Assembly (NCBI GenBank): GCA_937127165.1
Contig: CAKZLR010000051.1
Span: 1-53,473 of the forward strand
Direction of reading: 5' to 3'
DNA length: 53,473 nucleotides
DNA from: an uncultured Candidatus Peregrinibacteria bacterium
Lineage (GTDB): Bacteria; Patescibacteriota; JACMRA01
Made by a program: the position numbers and the translations under genes. Under the pieces are notes generated by a model that did not search any database, was not told the origin of the DNA, and saw nothing but the letters and a program-made list of their open reading frames with translations. Shown in pieces: positions 8,846-17,248 of this stretch; position 1 is the stretch's first letter; each line of letters begins with the position of its first letter.

Positions 8846-9991
8846 TTAATCTTCGCTTGATATAAGATCTTCCATTTCTTCGTTTTCATCTACACTTGCT
8901 TCTGCCACATTACCAATAGCTACTCTGCCTTCTTTTAATCTCTTTTGGAACTCAGCAAAAATCAAGTCCTTAGCTTTGGTTAAAACTTCTTTATTTTCGT
9001 ACAAAAATTTTTTAGCATTCTCTCTTCCAATCCCCAGCTTTATATCTTCAGAACCTAGTTTGAGTTTGTAAGTATTGCCAGTTTTTTCGATAATCCCGTA
9101 ATTTGTTCCAATATCAACAATTTCTCCAGCAGTAGAAAAAACACCAGGTTCATTAAACATCATATCAAACTCGACAGTCTTGAAAGGTGCTGCCATTTTA
9201 TTTTTGACGATTTTAACTCTAATTCTCACACCGACATTGTCGTTACCAGATTTAAGATTGCCAACTTTGCGAACATCTAGTCTTTGGGTAGCAAAAAATT
9301 TGAGAGCTTGACCTCCAGTAGTAGTTTCGGGGTTACCAAACATCACCCCAATTTTGAGTCTGATCTGGTTGATAAAAATTACTACGGTTTTGGATTTGGA
9401 AATTCCACCAGTAAGTTTGCGAAGAGCCTGAGACATCAACCTAGCTTGCACACCCATCTGACTATCTCCCATATTACCTTCCAATTCGGACCTGGGTACT
9501 AAAGCAGCTACTGAATCAACCACAATCACATCAAAAGCATTCGATCTAACCAAATTATCTACTATTTCCAAAGCTTCCTCTCCATTGCTTGGTTGAGATA
9601 AATACAAGTCATTTACTTTAACTCCTAGTTTTGCCGCCCATTCTGGATCTAATGCATGTTCTGCATCTACAAAAGCCGCAATACCTCCTTGTTTTTGAGC
9701 TTGGGCAATTGTAGCTAAAGCAAGGGAGGTTTTACCAGACGACTCTGGTCCATAGATCTCGATGATTCTACCTTTCGGAAATCCGCCAATACCAGTCGCC
9801 AAATCCACAGACAAAGAGCCCGTAGAAATAACTTCTACATCGGTGTTAACTATCTCGTCCATCTTCATAATGGATCCCTGACCAAAACTGGCTTTTATTT
9901 GAGAGGCAACTAGATCAGCCATTTTTCTTTTTTCTGCAGCATCCATAGCTACTACTGGTGTAGTTTTGTGAAGTGTGTTTTTTTTAGACAT
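8846..9991 (-). CDS. recA: Recombinase RecA
   Basis: RecA forms filaments on single-stranded DNA and drives strand exchange and the SOS response. The 381-residue protein is complete. It has the Walker A loop GPESSGKTS near residue 80, a catalytic region around AFVDAEHALDPEWA near 105, Walker B VIVVDSVAALVP near 155, DNA-binding loop L1 around EGNMGDSQMGVQARLMSQALRK, and loop L2 with INQIRLKIGVMFGNPETTTGG. The C terminus is acidic (DENEEMEDLISSED), as expected for regulation of DNA access. It stands alone, without recX or cinA neighbours. No Shine-Dalgarno precedes the ATG. Among the repair genes in this window it and ruvB are the intact ones. Confidence 0.97.
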   Translation of the reverse strand: MSKKNTLHKTTPVVAMDAAEKRKMADLVASQIKASFGQGSIMKMDEIVNTDVEVISTGSLSVDLATGIGGFPKGRIIEIYGPESSGKTSLALATIAQAQKQGGIAAFVDAEHALDPEWAAKLGVKVNDLYLSQPSNGEEALEIVDNLVRSNAFDVIVVDSVAALVPRSELEGNMGDSQMGVQARLMSQALRKLTGGISKSKTVVIFINQIRLKIGVMFGNPETTTGGQALKFFATQRLDVRKVGNLKSGNDNVGVRIRVKIVKNKMAAPFKTVEFDMMFNEPGVFSTAGEIVDIGTNYGIIEKTGNTYKLKLGSEDIKLGIGRENAKKFLYENKEVLTKAKDLIFAEFQKRLKEGRVAIGNVAEASVDENEEMEDLISSED

Positions 9992-10499
9992 AATTTGGAA
10001 AAATTAGTTAAATTAACCAATCAAGTTTTATTTTATTTGTCAAAATTTTGGGGTAAACTTGTCAGTTAGTATAATTTTTTTTGATTAAGACTAGAGATAA
10101 TTTTTAGTTACAAATTCTCTTTATCTTTTATATTACAAAATCTGTAAAAAATTTGGACTTTCGATTCTAACTTCAAAAAATAGTTTATGTCAGTTACTAA
10201 TCAATTAACACTGATTGATGGTTGATTTTTCTGAAGATAGGATTGTTTTTTCTTGTTTGTAGTGATAGGATGTCATTCTTTGACTTGATCTAGGATCCAT
10301 AAAACAACCAGCCTTTATAGCTACTCTAACGGATTCTTGCTCTCACAGGAGTAACTAGCTCCAACGGAATTGCTTCACTTTTCTCACAATTGAGTGGGTA
10401 TTATTGATATTTAACGAAAAGGGTATATTTTACCAGAAAAACCTTCTAAAACTACTTCAAATCTTTCTTAATTTGAAAAATTGACCAAAGTGAGGTGAA
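9992..10499. other. Gap of 508 bases between recA and the VirB2-like gene
   Basis: No convincing gene. On the minus strand about 10210-10400 there are two short frames with protein-like composition offset by a frameshift, which could be a worn remnant, but I cannot name a family. The part nearest recA is AT-rich and should hold its promoter; a TTGACA lies on the minus strand about 50 bases from the recA start, without a good -10. Confidence 0.4.
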
Positions 10500-11039
10500 T
10501 TAACTACCACCAATAAGGAGTCTCTGAACTATCAAAGATACATCTAAAACTATTCTGAAAATGAGATATATTAATCCCATAATTATCAAAGCTATAACAG
10601 TATTTTTAAAAGTTTCTTTTGCTTGTGCACTAGTTACTTTGCCATCCTTATCAAGTATAGATGATCCAGCAGCCCATTGCCAGCCACTATAAATCAACAT
10701 TAAAACACCGATCCCAAAAGCAATGTAAATTGCATAATCAACAAAAGAGAAAATCAAATTACTTGCATCTTTAACATTTCCAGTCCCCTCTATACCTTCA
10801 AGACAAGGTCCAAAATCACAAGGATCCAATGTCGGAATGTTTCCGTTTACATCTTTTAACAAAATTGGCGCAATAAGGAAGAAAAAATTTGATGTATGTA
10901 ACAATTTTTCTTTGTGTATAATTACTTGCACTGATCCAACAGATAAAATAGGTATAAATAAGGCAATAACAGCACCTAAAATGATTGACCAGAGAATGAT
11001 TCTTTTTATATTTTTTTTTCTTTCTTCTTTGTTATACAT
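10500..11039 (-). CDS. VirB2/TrbC-like pilin-type membrane protein
   Basis: This 179-residue protein has an N-terminal membrane segment (about 13-35), an extracytoplasmic stretch with a Cys pair (DPCDFGPC, 73-79), and two C-terminal hydrophobic helices at about 100-124 and 146-170. These are joined by a short polar loop carrying ILDKDGKVTSAQAKETFKN. That helix-loop-helix layout, with GxGxxMLIYSGWQW before the loop, matches VirB2/TrbC-type pilin subunits of type IV secretion, which are very common in Patescibacteria. No VirB4 or VirB6 neighbour is visible in the window. The assignment rests on topology and residue pattern. Confidence 0.6.
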   Translation of the reverse strand: MYNKEERKKNIKRIILWSIILGAVIALFIPILSVGSVQVIIHKEKLLHTSNFFFLIAPILLKDVNGNIPTLDPCDFGPCLEGIEGTGNVKDASNLIFSFVDYAIYIAFGIGVLMLIYSGWQWAAGSSILDKDGKVTSAQAKETFKNTVIALIIMGLIYLIFRIVLDVSLIVQRLLIGGS

Positions 11040-11489
11040 TTTTTAAAAATGTAATTTTTTTACTTTTACTTAAAAAGTAAGTGTTCAGTGATTGTATTAC
11101 AGGTTGATTTCTTTGTCAAATATAAAACTATTAGAAGAACATAATCATTTAATTACGATTTTTTAAAACTGAACTGAGTTATATTAATTTATCAACTATT
11201 TTTAACTAATATCAATTTGGCATATATTGAATTATTATTTTACTTATTATTTTACTTATTTGTATTACTTATTCTTTTTGTATTACTTATTCTTTTTAAG
11301 ATAAGAACAATCAATTAGGATTTAATAGTTACTTTATAAATAATATTGACAGAAATATCTATATTAATTATTAATATTATATAATATTTATTTATATATA
11401 TAATATAATTCATATTTATTTAATATTATTAACAGATTAACAGAAATATTTATTTAGTTAAACTAATAGCTTGGTTAAGTAAATAGGTT
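11040..11489. other. Very AT-rich gap with tandem repeats, 450 bases
   Basis: No gene seen. The stretch 11340-11420 is almost pure A/T with overlapping TATA and ATTAAT tracts and self-complementary runs. The tandem repeats are listed separately. It separates two divergent genes and probably holds promoters for both. Confidence 0.5.
11232..11296. repeat. Two adjacent short tandem repeats
   Basis: A 12-base unit (TTATTATTTTAC) occurs twice at 11232-11255. An 18-base unit (TGTATTACTTATTCTTTT) occurs twice, exactly, at 11261-11296. Both share the core TTACTTATT. They look like slippage products in AT-rich intergenic DNA; a regulatory role is possible but unsupported. Confidence 0.7.
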
Positions 11490-11804
11490 ATGATAATTAC
11501 AACTACAGATTTTATTCCTTCAAAAAATATTATAGAAATTTTAGGTGTTGTTCAAGGCAGCACGGTCAGGGTAAAACATATTGGTCACGAGCTTCTTACT
11601 GCTTTGAAAAGTATTATAGGTGGAGAATTGTGTAGCTACACTCGACTTATTACTGAATCTAGAGAACAAGCTATCCAAAGAATGATTGAAGATGCTAACC
11701 AGATGGGGGCTGATGCTATAATTAATGTTCGTTTTGTTACGGCTGAAATTACGACCGGTGCTGCCGAAATTTTGGTATACGGAACAGCTGTTAAAATTGC
11801 TTAA
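11490..11804 (+). CDS. YbjQ/UPF0145 family protein
   Basis: This 104-residue protein matches the YbjQ (UPF0145, putative heavy-metal-binding) family over its whole length. Features are the TTTDFIPSKNIIEILGVVQGSTV start, the central SYTRLITESREQAIQRMIEDANQMGADAIINVRF helix-strand unit, and the final AEILVYGTAVKI strand. The family forms ring-like oligomers and has no firmly established role. The small membrane protein downstream starts two bases after the stop codon, so the two are probably translated from one mRNA and may form a unit. Confidence 0.85.
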   Translation: MIITTTDFIPSKNIIEILGVVQGSTVRVKHIGHELLTALKSIIGGELCSYTRLITESREQAIQRMIEDANQMGADAIINVRFVTAEITTGAAEILVYGTAVKIA

Positions 11805-11806
11805 AT

Positions 11807-11989
11807 ATGCCCAAATTAGGGATCTCTGAAAGAGAAGAGTTTATAGCTAAAATGATTATAATCGTATTCTTGATTATGGTACTGGTTGTTACTAGTTTTT
11901 TTGTGTTTATGGTATTGAGCGATAGACCACCAGATCCAGATTCACAGAATCCGGCAGATTCGTCTTTTATGTTTTTGGACTTGAGATAA
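11807..11989 (+). CDS. Small single-pass membrane protein
   Basis: This 60-residue protein has a charged N terminus (MPKLGISEREEF), one strong membrane helix at about residues 14-37, and an acidic Pro/Asp-rich tail after it (SDRPPDPDSQNPADSS). No family is recognised. The ATG lies two bases after the stop of the YbjQ gene, which indicates translational coupling and is the main argument that it is real. Confidence 0.6.
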   Translation: MPKLGISEREEFIAKMIIIVFLIMVLVVTSFFVFMVLSDRPPDPDSQNPADSSFMFLDLR

Positions 11990-12199
11990 TATTTAGTTAA
12001 CTGATTAACTTGTCTAGTCTTTATTCTTCTTCAGTAAGAGAGTAGATAGTTGTAAAGCAAGGGTATTAATTGAGTTATCCTAACTAAACCTGGGTAGGAT
12101 TAAGTTTTTAGTGTATTCTGAAACAGATTTTCCCATCTTATTCTTTTAAGTAATTAAGCTATACTAAATAAAATTGAAATAATAACAAAGACAAAAGGT

Positions 12200-13726
12200 T
12201 TACAAATTACTATTATCATCTATTTCCATTTCTATGATTTTCTTAGTTTCTACCAACCTTGCATTCAAGCCTACCATTTTTGCACCTTGGCTTTGGGTAT
12301 CTGGTATAACCAACTGTAATTGACTTAGTTCGTCTTGATTAAATTGGCTAGTATCTCCGGGAATAAATAAATTTTTACTGACAGCTAGATACTTCCATTC
12401 CCACAAACTACCTTTAGTATCATATGCTCTAATAAAAATCTCATCTCTAGGCACAAGTTCAGCTATTCTATCAAAACTAAATCCCTGATTCATAGCTATT
12501 TTGGTTTCCACTAGAGCATTAAATCCATATATATGTGTTATACCTAGTTTACCGGGCATACTAGACTCTTTTGTGTGAATTAGCTGTTGCGTTAATAAGT
12601 CTTTCAAATCGTTTTTCCAGACGTCCGTATTCCAAGATATTAATATATCCTCATATCCTAGTTTTGGTATTGATAAATATCCTGCTTTTATAGCATCCAC
12701 ATCAACTGTGAAAGTAGTTTCTTCCATAACCTTTTTTTCGGGCTTATTTTTTTGTTTTTTTACAGCTAAACTTTGAAGTCTCAAAGAGAGAATGTTCGTA
12801 GATATAAAATCACCTGCTATAGATTGGTTGTTTTTCGGGTTTGTTCCCGACAATACATCTATTCCATCTAAAACTTGGTTATTATTTTGATTTGGATCTA
12901 AAGGGTTTGTTCTTAACAAGAATTCTTCGTAGTTTGTTAGTCCATCTTTATCTATATCTTGATCTGGTAAGTTATCCTGTTCTCCGATAAAAATATTTGC
13001 CCATTGGGCGTAATTTTCGGTTCTAGAGTAAATTTGCCTTTGAATTACTAAATATAATTTCTCAAATTTTTCGCTTATAGTACCACCTAAAAAAAGCAAA
13101 ATAAGACTTATAATTGTAGACGTTATAAGTACTTTAAGTACTAATTTTTTACCGAAAAACTTAGTTAAGTTAGACCTAATTAATTTTATAGGCTTAGGTA
13201 CATTTATACCTATTTGCTGTATTAGTTGGGTAGAGTCTGTATTCCTTTTTGGACAAAAAACTTGTTGTTTTCGAGAAATCAAAATTTTGTTAAGTTTTTC
13301 TTTGAGTTGTTTGTTATTATTTTGGTTTAACCAAAACGGGATTATATTACCTTTTTTCTTAATTTTGCGATAAATACTTAATTTTAACGATTTAAAATAA
13401 TCTATTATTGGTTTTAAAAAACTTAATAGTTTAGATTTAAAATTGTTAGTATTTTCATTACTAAAGTATAAATTTTCTAAGTCCTTTACTTTAGAGCTGT
13501 TCAAAATTGCATCAGTAAAATCAAACTTCGGAATAAATTTCAGATTTTTTTGTGATTTGGCTTTTTTTTGTTTTTGTTTTAAGTTATACAATCTTAATAA
13601 ATTTTTCCTATTTTTAGGATCTAACATGTCTAAGAAATGACGGCGAGATTCATCAGATTCGAATGACTCGTATTTTTTGAGCAATTTTGACCAGTTTTTT
13701 ATTGATGAATTAGTTTCTTTATTCAT
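12200..13726 (-). CDS. Membrane-anchored sortase-fold protein with EF-hand-like loop, catalytic residues lost
   Basis: This 508-residue protein has a long lysine-rich cytoplasmic part (1-190), one membrane helix near 197-217, and a calcium-binding-type loop (DIDKDGLTNYEE with GTNP repeats, about 255-300). A C-terminal sortase-like domain follows: LSIPKLG start, SSMPGKLG, the strand before the active site, then FDRIAELVPRDEIFI, and a last strand ending in NARLVE. Sortases use His, Cys and Arg to cleave and join surface proteins. Here the His position in the GH motif is Phe402, and the TLxTC motif reads LQLVIP (474-475). Only the Arg (about 490) remains. It is probably a pseudo-sortase or scaffold. 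Its ATG overlaps the end of the upstream lspA-like gene by four bases. Confidence 0.65.
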   Translation of the reverse strand: MNKETNSSIKNWSKLLKKYESFESDESRRHFLDMLDPKNRKNLLRLYNLKQKQKKAKSQKNLKFIPKFDFTDAILNSSKVKDLENLYFSNENTNNFKSKLLSFLKPIIDYFKSLKLSIYRKIKKKGNIIPFWLNQNNNKQLKEKLNKILISRKQQVFCPKRNTDSTQLIQQIGINVPKPIKLIRSNLTKFFGKKLVLKVLITSTIISLILLFLGGTISEKFEKLYLVIQRQIYSRTENYAQWANIFIGEQDNLPDQDIDKDGLTNYEEFLLRTNPLDPNQNNNQVLDGIDVLSGTNPKNNQSIAGDFISTNILSLRLQSLAVKKQKNKPEKKVMEETTFTVDVDAIKAGYLSIPKLGYEDILISWNTDVWKNDLKDLLTQQLIHTKESSMPGKLGITHIYGFNALVETKIAMNQGFSFDRIAELVPRDEIFIRAYDTKGSLWEWKYLAVSKNLFIPGDTSQFNQDELSQLQLVIPDTQSQGAKMVGLNARLVETKKIIEMEIDDNSNL

Positions 13727-14184
13727 AAATTATTTTGAGCCTGGGAAATTGTAAATTTTTGTAGGTATTTCATTTGTTTTGGAAACCAAATTTGCAAGTT
13801 TAGACCAATTAGACCAATCCATATTTGTAAATCTGCTAAATTACTTAGTGCGACGTAAATATTTAAATAGTCAGCAACTCCCCCAAAAATTAATTTCTCA
13901 ACTATATTACTCCAAATACCAGTAATAATAAGAATACTAGATACCGGGTAATCTCTAAATAGATTTAGAACAAAAACCATTATTGTAGCTGTTAAAGCAA
14001 ATAATGTTATAAGCCATAAATCTATTTTTAGATGGAAAATATCTTGATTAATTACAAAACTTCCAAAATTTCTTACGATTAAAGACATTAGTAAATTAAA
14101 ACCTAACAAGAAAATGATAATATTAAGCTGATTCATTAACCAATTAGAACCTAATCTGTTAGAAGGTGTTTGTTTTTTAGCCAT
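13723..14184 (-). CDS. lspA: Signal peptidase II-like protein
   Basis: Signal peptidase II cleaves lipoprotein signal peptides in the membrane. This protein (about 153 residues) has four hydrophobic segments. Its C-terminal half carries the family's catalytic pattern: a GIWSNIVEKLIFGGVADYL stretch with the first Asp, then SNLADLQIWIG with the second. Both catalytic aspartates are therefore present. The N-terminal conserved region is weak, so this is a divergent member. I chose the ATG at 14184; a TTG twelve codons upstream would add a poorly conserved leader. It overlaps the pseudo-sortase gene by four bases, implying translational coupling and a linked surface role. Confidence 0.65.
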   Translation of the reverse strand: MAKKQTPSNRLGSNWLMNQLNIIIFLLGFNLLMSLIVRNFGSFVINQDIFHLKIDLWLITLFALTATIMVFVLNLFRDYPVSSILIITGIWSNIVEKLIFGGVADYLNIYVALSNLADLQIWIGLIGLNLQIWFPKQMKYLQKFTISQAQNNL

Positions 14185-14552
14185 TGTATTTTGTGAGAAA
14201 AGTTTTTTAATTTTAACCAAATAAAAGTTATTATAACCTTATTATAACCTATTTTTTAGTCTTTTGCAAACTAACTATTTATTACATTACTTATTGTTTG
14301 ATTATCATAATATCATAATTATCGTAATATCATAAAAAAATAGTTTATGATAGTTTAAAAATTTTTTAAATAAATTTATTTTATTTATATTTTGTTTGTT
14401 TAAAAATTTCAAACTTACGATTTATTTGTTTGACATCAATTTTGAACTTGATTATACTGCTTCGGCTGGATAGAAAAAATTTAACAGCAGTCTGTTTTTT
14501 AAAATAGTTTTTTGGTTAATTGATAAACTTTATAAGTAAATTCTAATTATTT
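14185..14552. other. Divergent promoter region
   Basis: AT-rich gap between the minus-strand lspA-like gene and the plus-strand solute-binding protein. It contains repeated ATCATAATATCATAAT tracts near 14302-14340 and the promoter listed at 14430-14458. No gene seen. Confidence 0.5.
14430..14458 (+). promoter_or_regulatory. Sigma70-type promoter for the solute-binding protein gene
   Basis: A perfect -35 TTGACA (14430-14435) is separated by 17 bases from a -10 TATACT (14453-14458). Transcription should start near 14465, leaving a leader of roughly 88 bases before the ATG at 14553, longer than for the other genes here. Confidence 0.75.
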
Positions 14553-15980
14553 ATGGAAATACCTTATTTCATTCAAAATCTTTGGGAGACTAGAAAGACT
14601 TTAGTGATTGTTGTGGTTATTTTGGTTGTATTTGTTATAGTTAGTGGACTAGTATTGTTGTTTATACCTAAAAACAAAATAATCATGGAACTCAATATTC
14701 CTAGGGAAAAAGTTGAGCTTATATGGTGGAAACCAAAATTTCCACAGATGAATTCAAGCTCATACAGAAATATAATAGGTAAATTTAGGTCAATAAATCC
14801 AAATGTAAATATAAAAATAATAGATAAAACATATGGTCCAGATTATTATAGAGATCTGCTTTTAGCAATGGCAGGAGGAGAAGGTCCGGACATATTTTCC
14901 ATTCATAATAACGATTTAAGAGCATATTTACCCTATATTAGTCCTATATCTACTTTTCAAAATCGAGACCCAAACACTCAAGAAAGAATATTAGAGCTAT
15001 ACAAAAGAGATTTTGTGGATATGGTAGTAAGAGACACTATTTCGCAAGACCAAGTTTATGGTATAACTAGCTATGTCGATAATATGCAAATGTATGTTAA
15101 TCGAGATTTACTTAATCAAGCTGGCATACCTTTGCCAGCTAGAACTTGGGATGATTTGTTAGTGCAAATACCGGCCCTTACTAGACAAAGTCAGTTTGGT
15201 GGAGTTTTTGAGCAAAGTGCTATTTCTCTAGGTACAGGTAATATTATCGGAAGCCCTGTTCCAAACATAGACAAACACCATGAAATTTTACCACTTTTAA
15301 TTTTCCAAAAAGGTAACCCTATATATGATAATATAAAAGAAGAAGTAACACTAAATCGAAAGGGTGACCGAGGTAACAATCCATCCTTAGAGGCTATTAA
15401 TTTTTATTATAGTTTTGCTGATCCTAAAGACGAAAGATATACATGGAGCAATACGTCGCCTAATAATGTTGAAGCTTTTACTTCAGGAAGATTGGCATAT
15501 ATAATTCACTATAGTTATTTTGCGTCAGAAATTCAGCGGAGAAATCCGAGGTTGAATTTTGAGGTGGTACCCTTACCTCAGTTTGATGGGACAAATCGCA
15601 AGACTTTTGGATTTTTCTATATGGATGTTTTAAGTAAAAGATTAGAGCAAAATTTTGCTAAAAAATATTGGGCAGAACAATTCATGCTATATTTGTCGCA
15701 GTCGGAGCAACAAAAAGAGTTAGCCACTATAACCGGCTTTCCTCCAGCTAGAAGAGATGTAATTCAAGAGCAACTACTCGGTGACAGACAGAAGCAAGTA
15801 TTTGCACAAGGGGCTTTAATTGCGGATAGTTATTACAGACCAGATCCGGCTAAAACTGAGAGAATTTGGTCTGAGATGATCTATAGAATGCACTTTGAAA
15901 ACAGAACTGCAGCACAGGTTTTGGATGACGCTGTAAAAGAATATCAAGCGTTGGTAAGAGCCGGTCCTAAACCTAGGTAG
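14553..15980 (+). CDS. Membrane-anchored extracellular solute-binding protein (family 1)
   Basis: This 475-residue protein resembles the sugar-type binding proteins of ABC importers. It has an N-terminal membrane helix (about 17-38) instead of a lipobox cysteine, so it is anchored by a signal anchor. The binding fold follows: VELIWWKPKF near 52, FRSINPNVNIKIIDK near 78, LAMAGGEGPDIFSIHNND near 107 (the GGxxPDI motif is typical), DNMQMYVNRDLLNQAGI near 172, and a late IAYIIHYSYFASEIQRRNP-like hinge segment. No permease or ATPase gene is adjacent. A good promoter lies upstream and a terminator-like hairpin downstream, so it is probably a single-gene unit. Confidence 0.8.
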   Translation: MEIPYFIQNLWETRKTLVIVVVILVVFVIVSGLVLLFIPKNKIIMELNIPREKVELIWWKPKFPQMNSSSYRNIIGKFRSINPNVNIKIIDKTYGPDYYRDLLLAMAGGEGPDIFSIHNNDLRAYLPYISPISTFQNRDPNTQERILELYKRDFVDMVVRDTISQDQVYGITSYVDNMQMYVNRDLLNQAGIPLPARTWDDLLVQIPALTRQSQFGGVFEQSAISLGTGNIIGSPVPNIDKHHEILPLLIFQKGNPIYDNIKEEVTLNRKGDRGNNPSLEAINFYYSFADPKDERYTWSNTSPNNVEAFTSGRLAYIIHYSYFASEIQRRNPRLNFEVVPLPQFDGTNRKTFGFFYMDVLSKRLEQNFAKKYWAEQFMLYLSQSEQQKELATITGFPPARRDVIQEQLLGDRQKQVFAQGALIADSYYRPDPAKTERIWSEMIYRMHFENRTAAQVLDDAVKEYQALVRAGPKPR

Positions 15981-16134
15981 AATTTTCTCTTCCCCAGTTC
16001 TCACCTTGACTGAGTCTGAGGTAATGTGATTTCTAATCAATCTTCTACAGATAGTAAGAATTTAAAGTTGACTTTCAAAATTTTTCAAAATTTCTTAAAA
16101 GAGATTAAACTAAAATACTCTCCACATTAGATTT

Positions 16135-16155
16135 AACCGAAATCTCGGTTTTTAA
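16135..16155 (+). terminator. Possible intrinsic terminator after the solute-binding protein
   Basis: A six-base stem (AACCGA / TCGGTT) with a four-base loop is followed by TTTAAT. The T tract is short, so efficiency is uncertain. It lies 155 bases after the stop codon, between two convergent genes. Confidence 0.5.
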
Positions 16156-16217
16156 TAAAAAAATCACAAGGTTTAATTTGTTAGGGGGCAAATATGGATA
16201 CAATCTTTTAAAAAAGT

Positions 16218-17045
16218 TCATTCTAGTAAACTTTTCCAATCTTGAGCAAATTTTAGTAATCCTTTTGTTGTTAATTCGTGAGAAATGTCTATGTCTTGCC
16301 ACTTCTGAGTGTAATCTAGATTTTCAAATCCTATGGGTGTCAAGTTTTGAGGAGAATAGGTTATGTTCTGGCTTTGGTGCCATTCTTTTATGATTGATAA
16401 AGGTAAAGTGACAATATCTAGACCAATGTCAAAACAGTACTGTAAATGATTGAGATTGCGGATACTAGCACCCAAAATTTCTACCGGACTCTGAAGTTGT
16501 TGGTACATCTTTTGAACGTTAGCTAACAAATCAACTCCTTTAAGACCAATATCGTCCAGTCTTCCTACAAAAGGAGAAATAAAAACTTGACCCTTGGTAG
16601 CACCTACAGAAATTACTAAATTATGAATAGCTAAGGCTTGTTTTTGATTAAATACTAAAGTAAAATTGGCTCTGCCACCTTGCTTTATGAATTTTGCAGC
16701 AGCCTCTAACGCGGCTGGAATGGTTGGAAACTTAATGTGAGCATTATCTATCCATTCATTCATACTTATAGCTTGCTCGTAAATCTCTTTAGCACTTGTT
16801 CGCTGATCTGCATAAACTTCAATTGACACTGATCCGTTTGGGATTAGCTTGGATATTTTTTGGACATTAGTTTTATAAAAACCAAGCATTTCTTCTTCAG
16901 AAATTTTGCTTGATTGGTTCAAATTTTTGACAACTAAACTAGGATTAGTTGTTTGACCATCTAAGCCACCAAGCATTTCAATCGCCTGAGCTGTTTCAGC
17001 AGGGTTAGCACTATCCAAAAATATTTTAGTTTTTTTGTGAAACAT
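16218..17045 (-). CDS. tal: Transaldolase
   Basis: Transaldolase moves a dihydroxyacetone unit between sugar phosphates in the non-oxidative pentose phosphate pathway. The 275-residue protein shows the family motifs: IFLDSANPAE near residue 8 with the catalytic Asp, the TTNPSLV motif near 32, SIEVYAD near 74, and HIKFPTIPAALEA with the Schiff-base lysine at 105. Later conserved parts are ANFTLVFNQKQAL, VFISPFVGRLDDIG and EILGASIRNLNH. Length fits between the short and long bacterial types. No transketolase or other pathway gene adjoins it. No Shine-Dalgarno precedes the ATG. Confidence 0.9.
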   Translation of the reverse strand: MFHKKTKIFLDSANPAETAQAIEMLGGLDGQTTNPSLVVKNLNQSSKISEEEMLGFYKTNVQKISKLIPNGSVSIEVYADQRTSAKEIYEQAISMNEWIDNAHIKFPTIPAALEAAAKFIKQGGRANFTLVFNQKQALAIHNLVISVGATKGQVFISPFVGRLDDIGLKGVDLLANVQKMYQQLQSPVEILGASIRNLNHLQYCFDIGLDIVTLPLSIIKEWHQSQNITYSPQNLTPIGFENLDYTQKWQDIDISHELTTKGLLKFAQDWKSLLE

Positions 17046-17248
17046 AAAACCGTAAAATGTGTAAAATATATATTTGGTATAACCTTTTGTTTAAATAAAA
17101 TTTGAAAATGTCAATGTGTATTTGTTTTTTTATTAGGTTAAGCAAGTTGATCCAAAAATCTTTACACAAGATTTTAAGTACTAAGTAAGTTGTGCTTTTT
17201 TAAAAAAACTCAAACGCACAAAATCAGGATAATAATTATGTCAAATTG

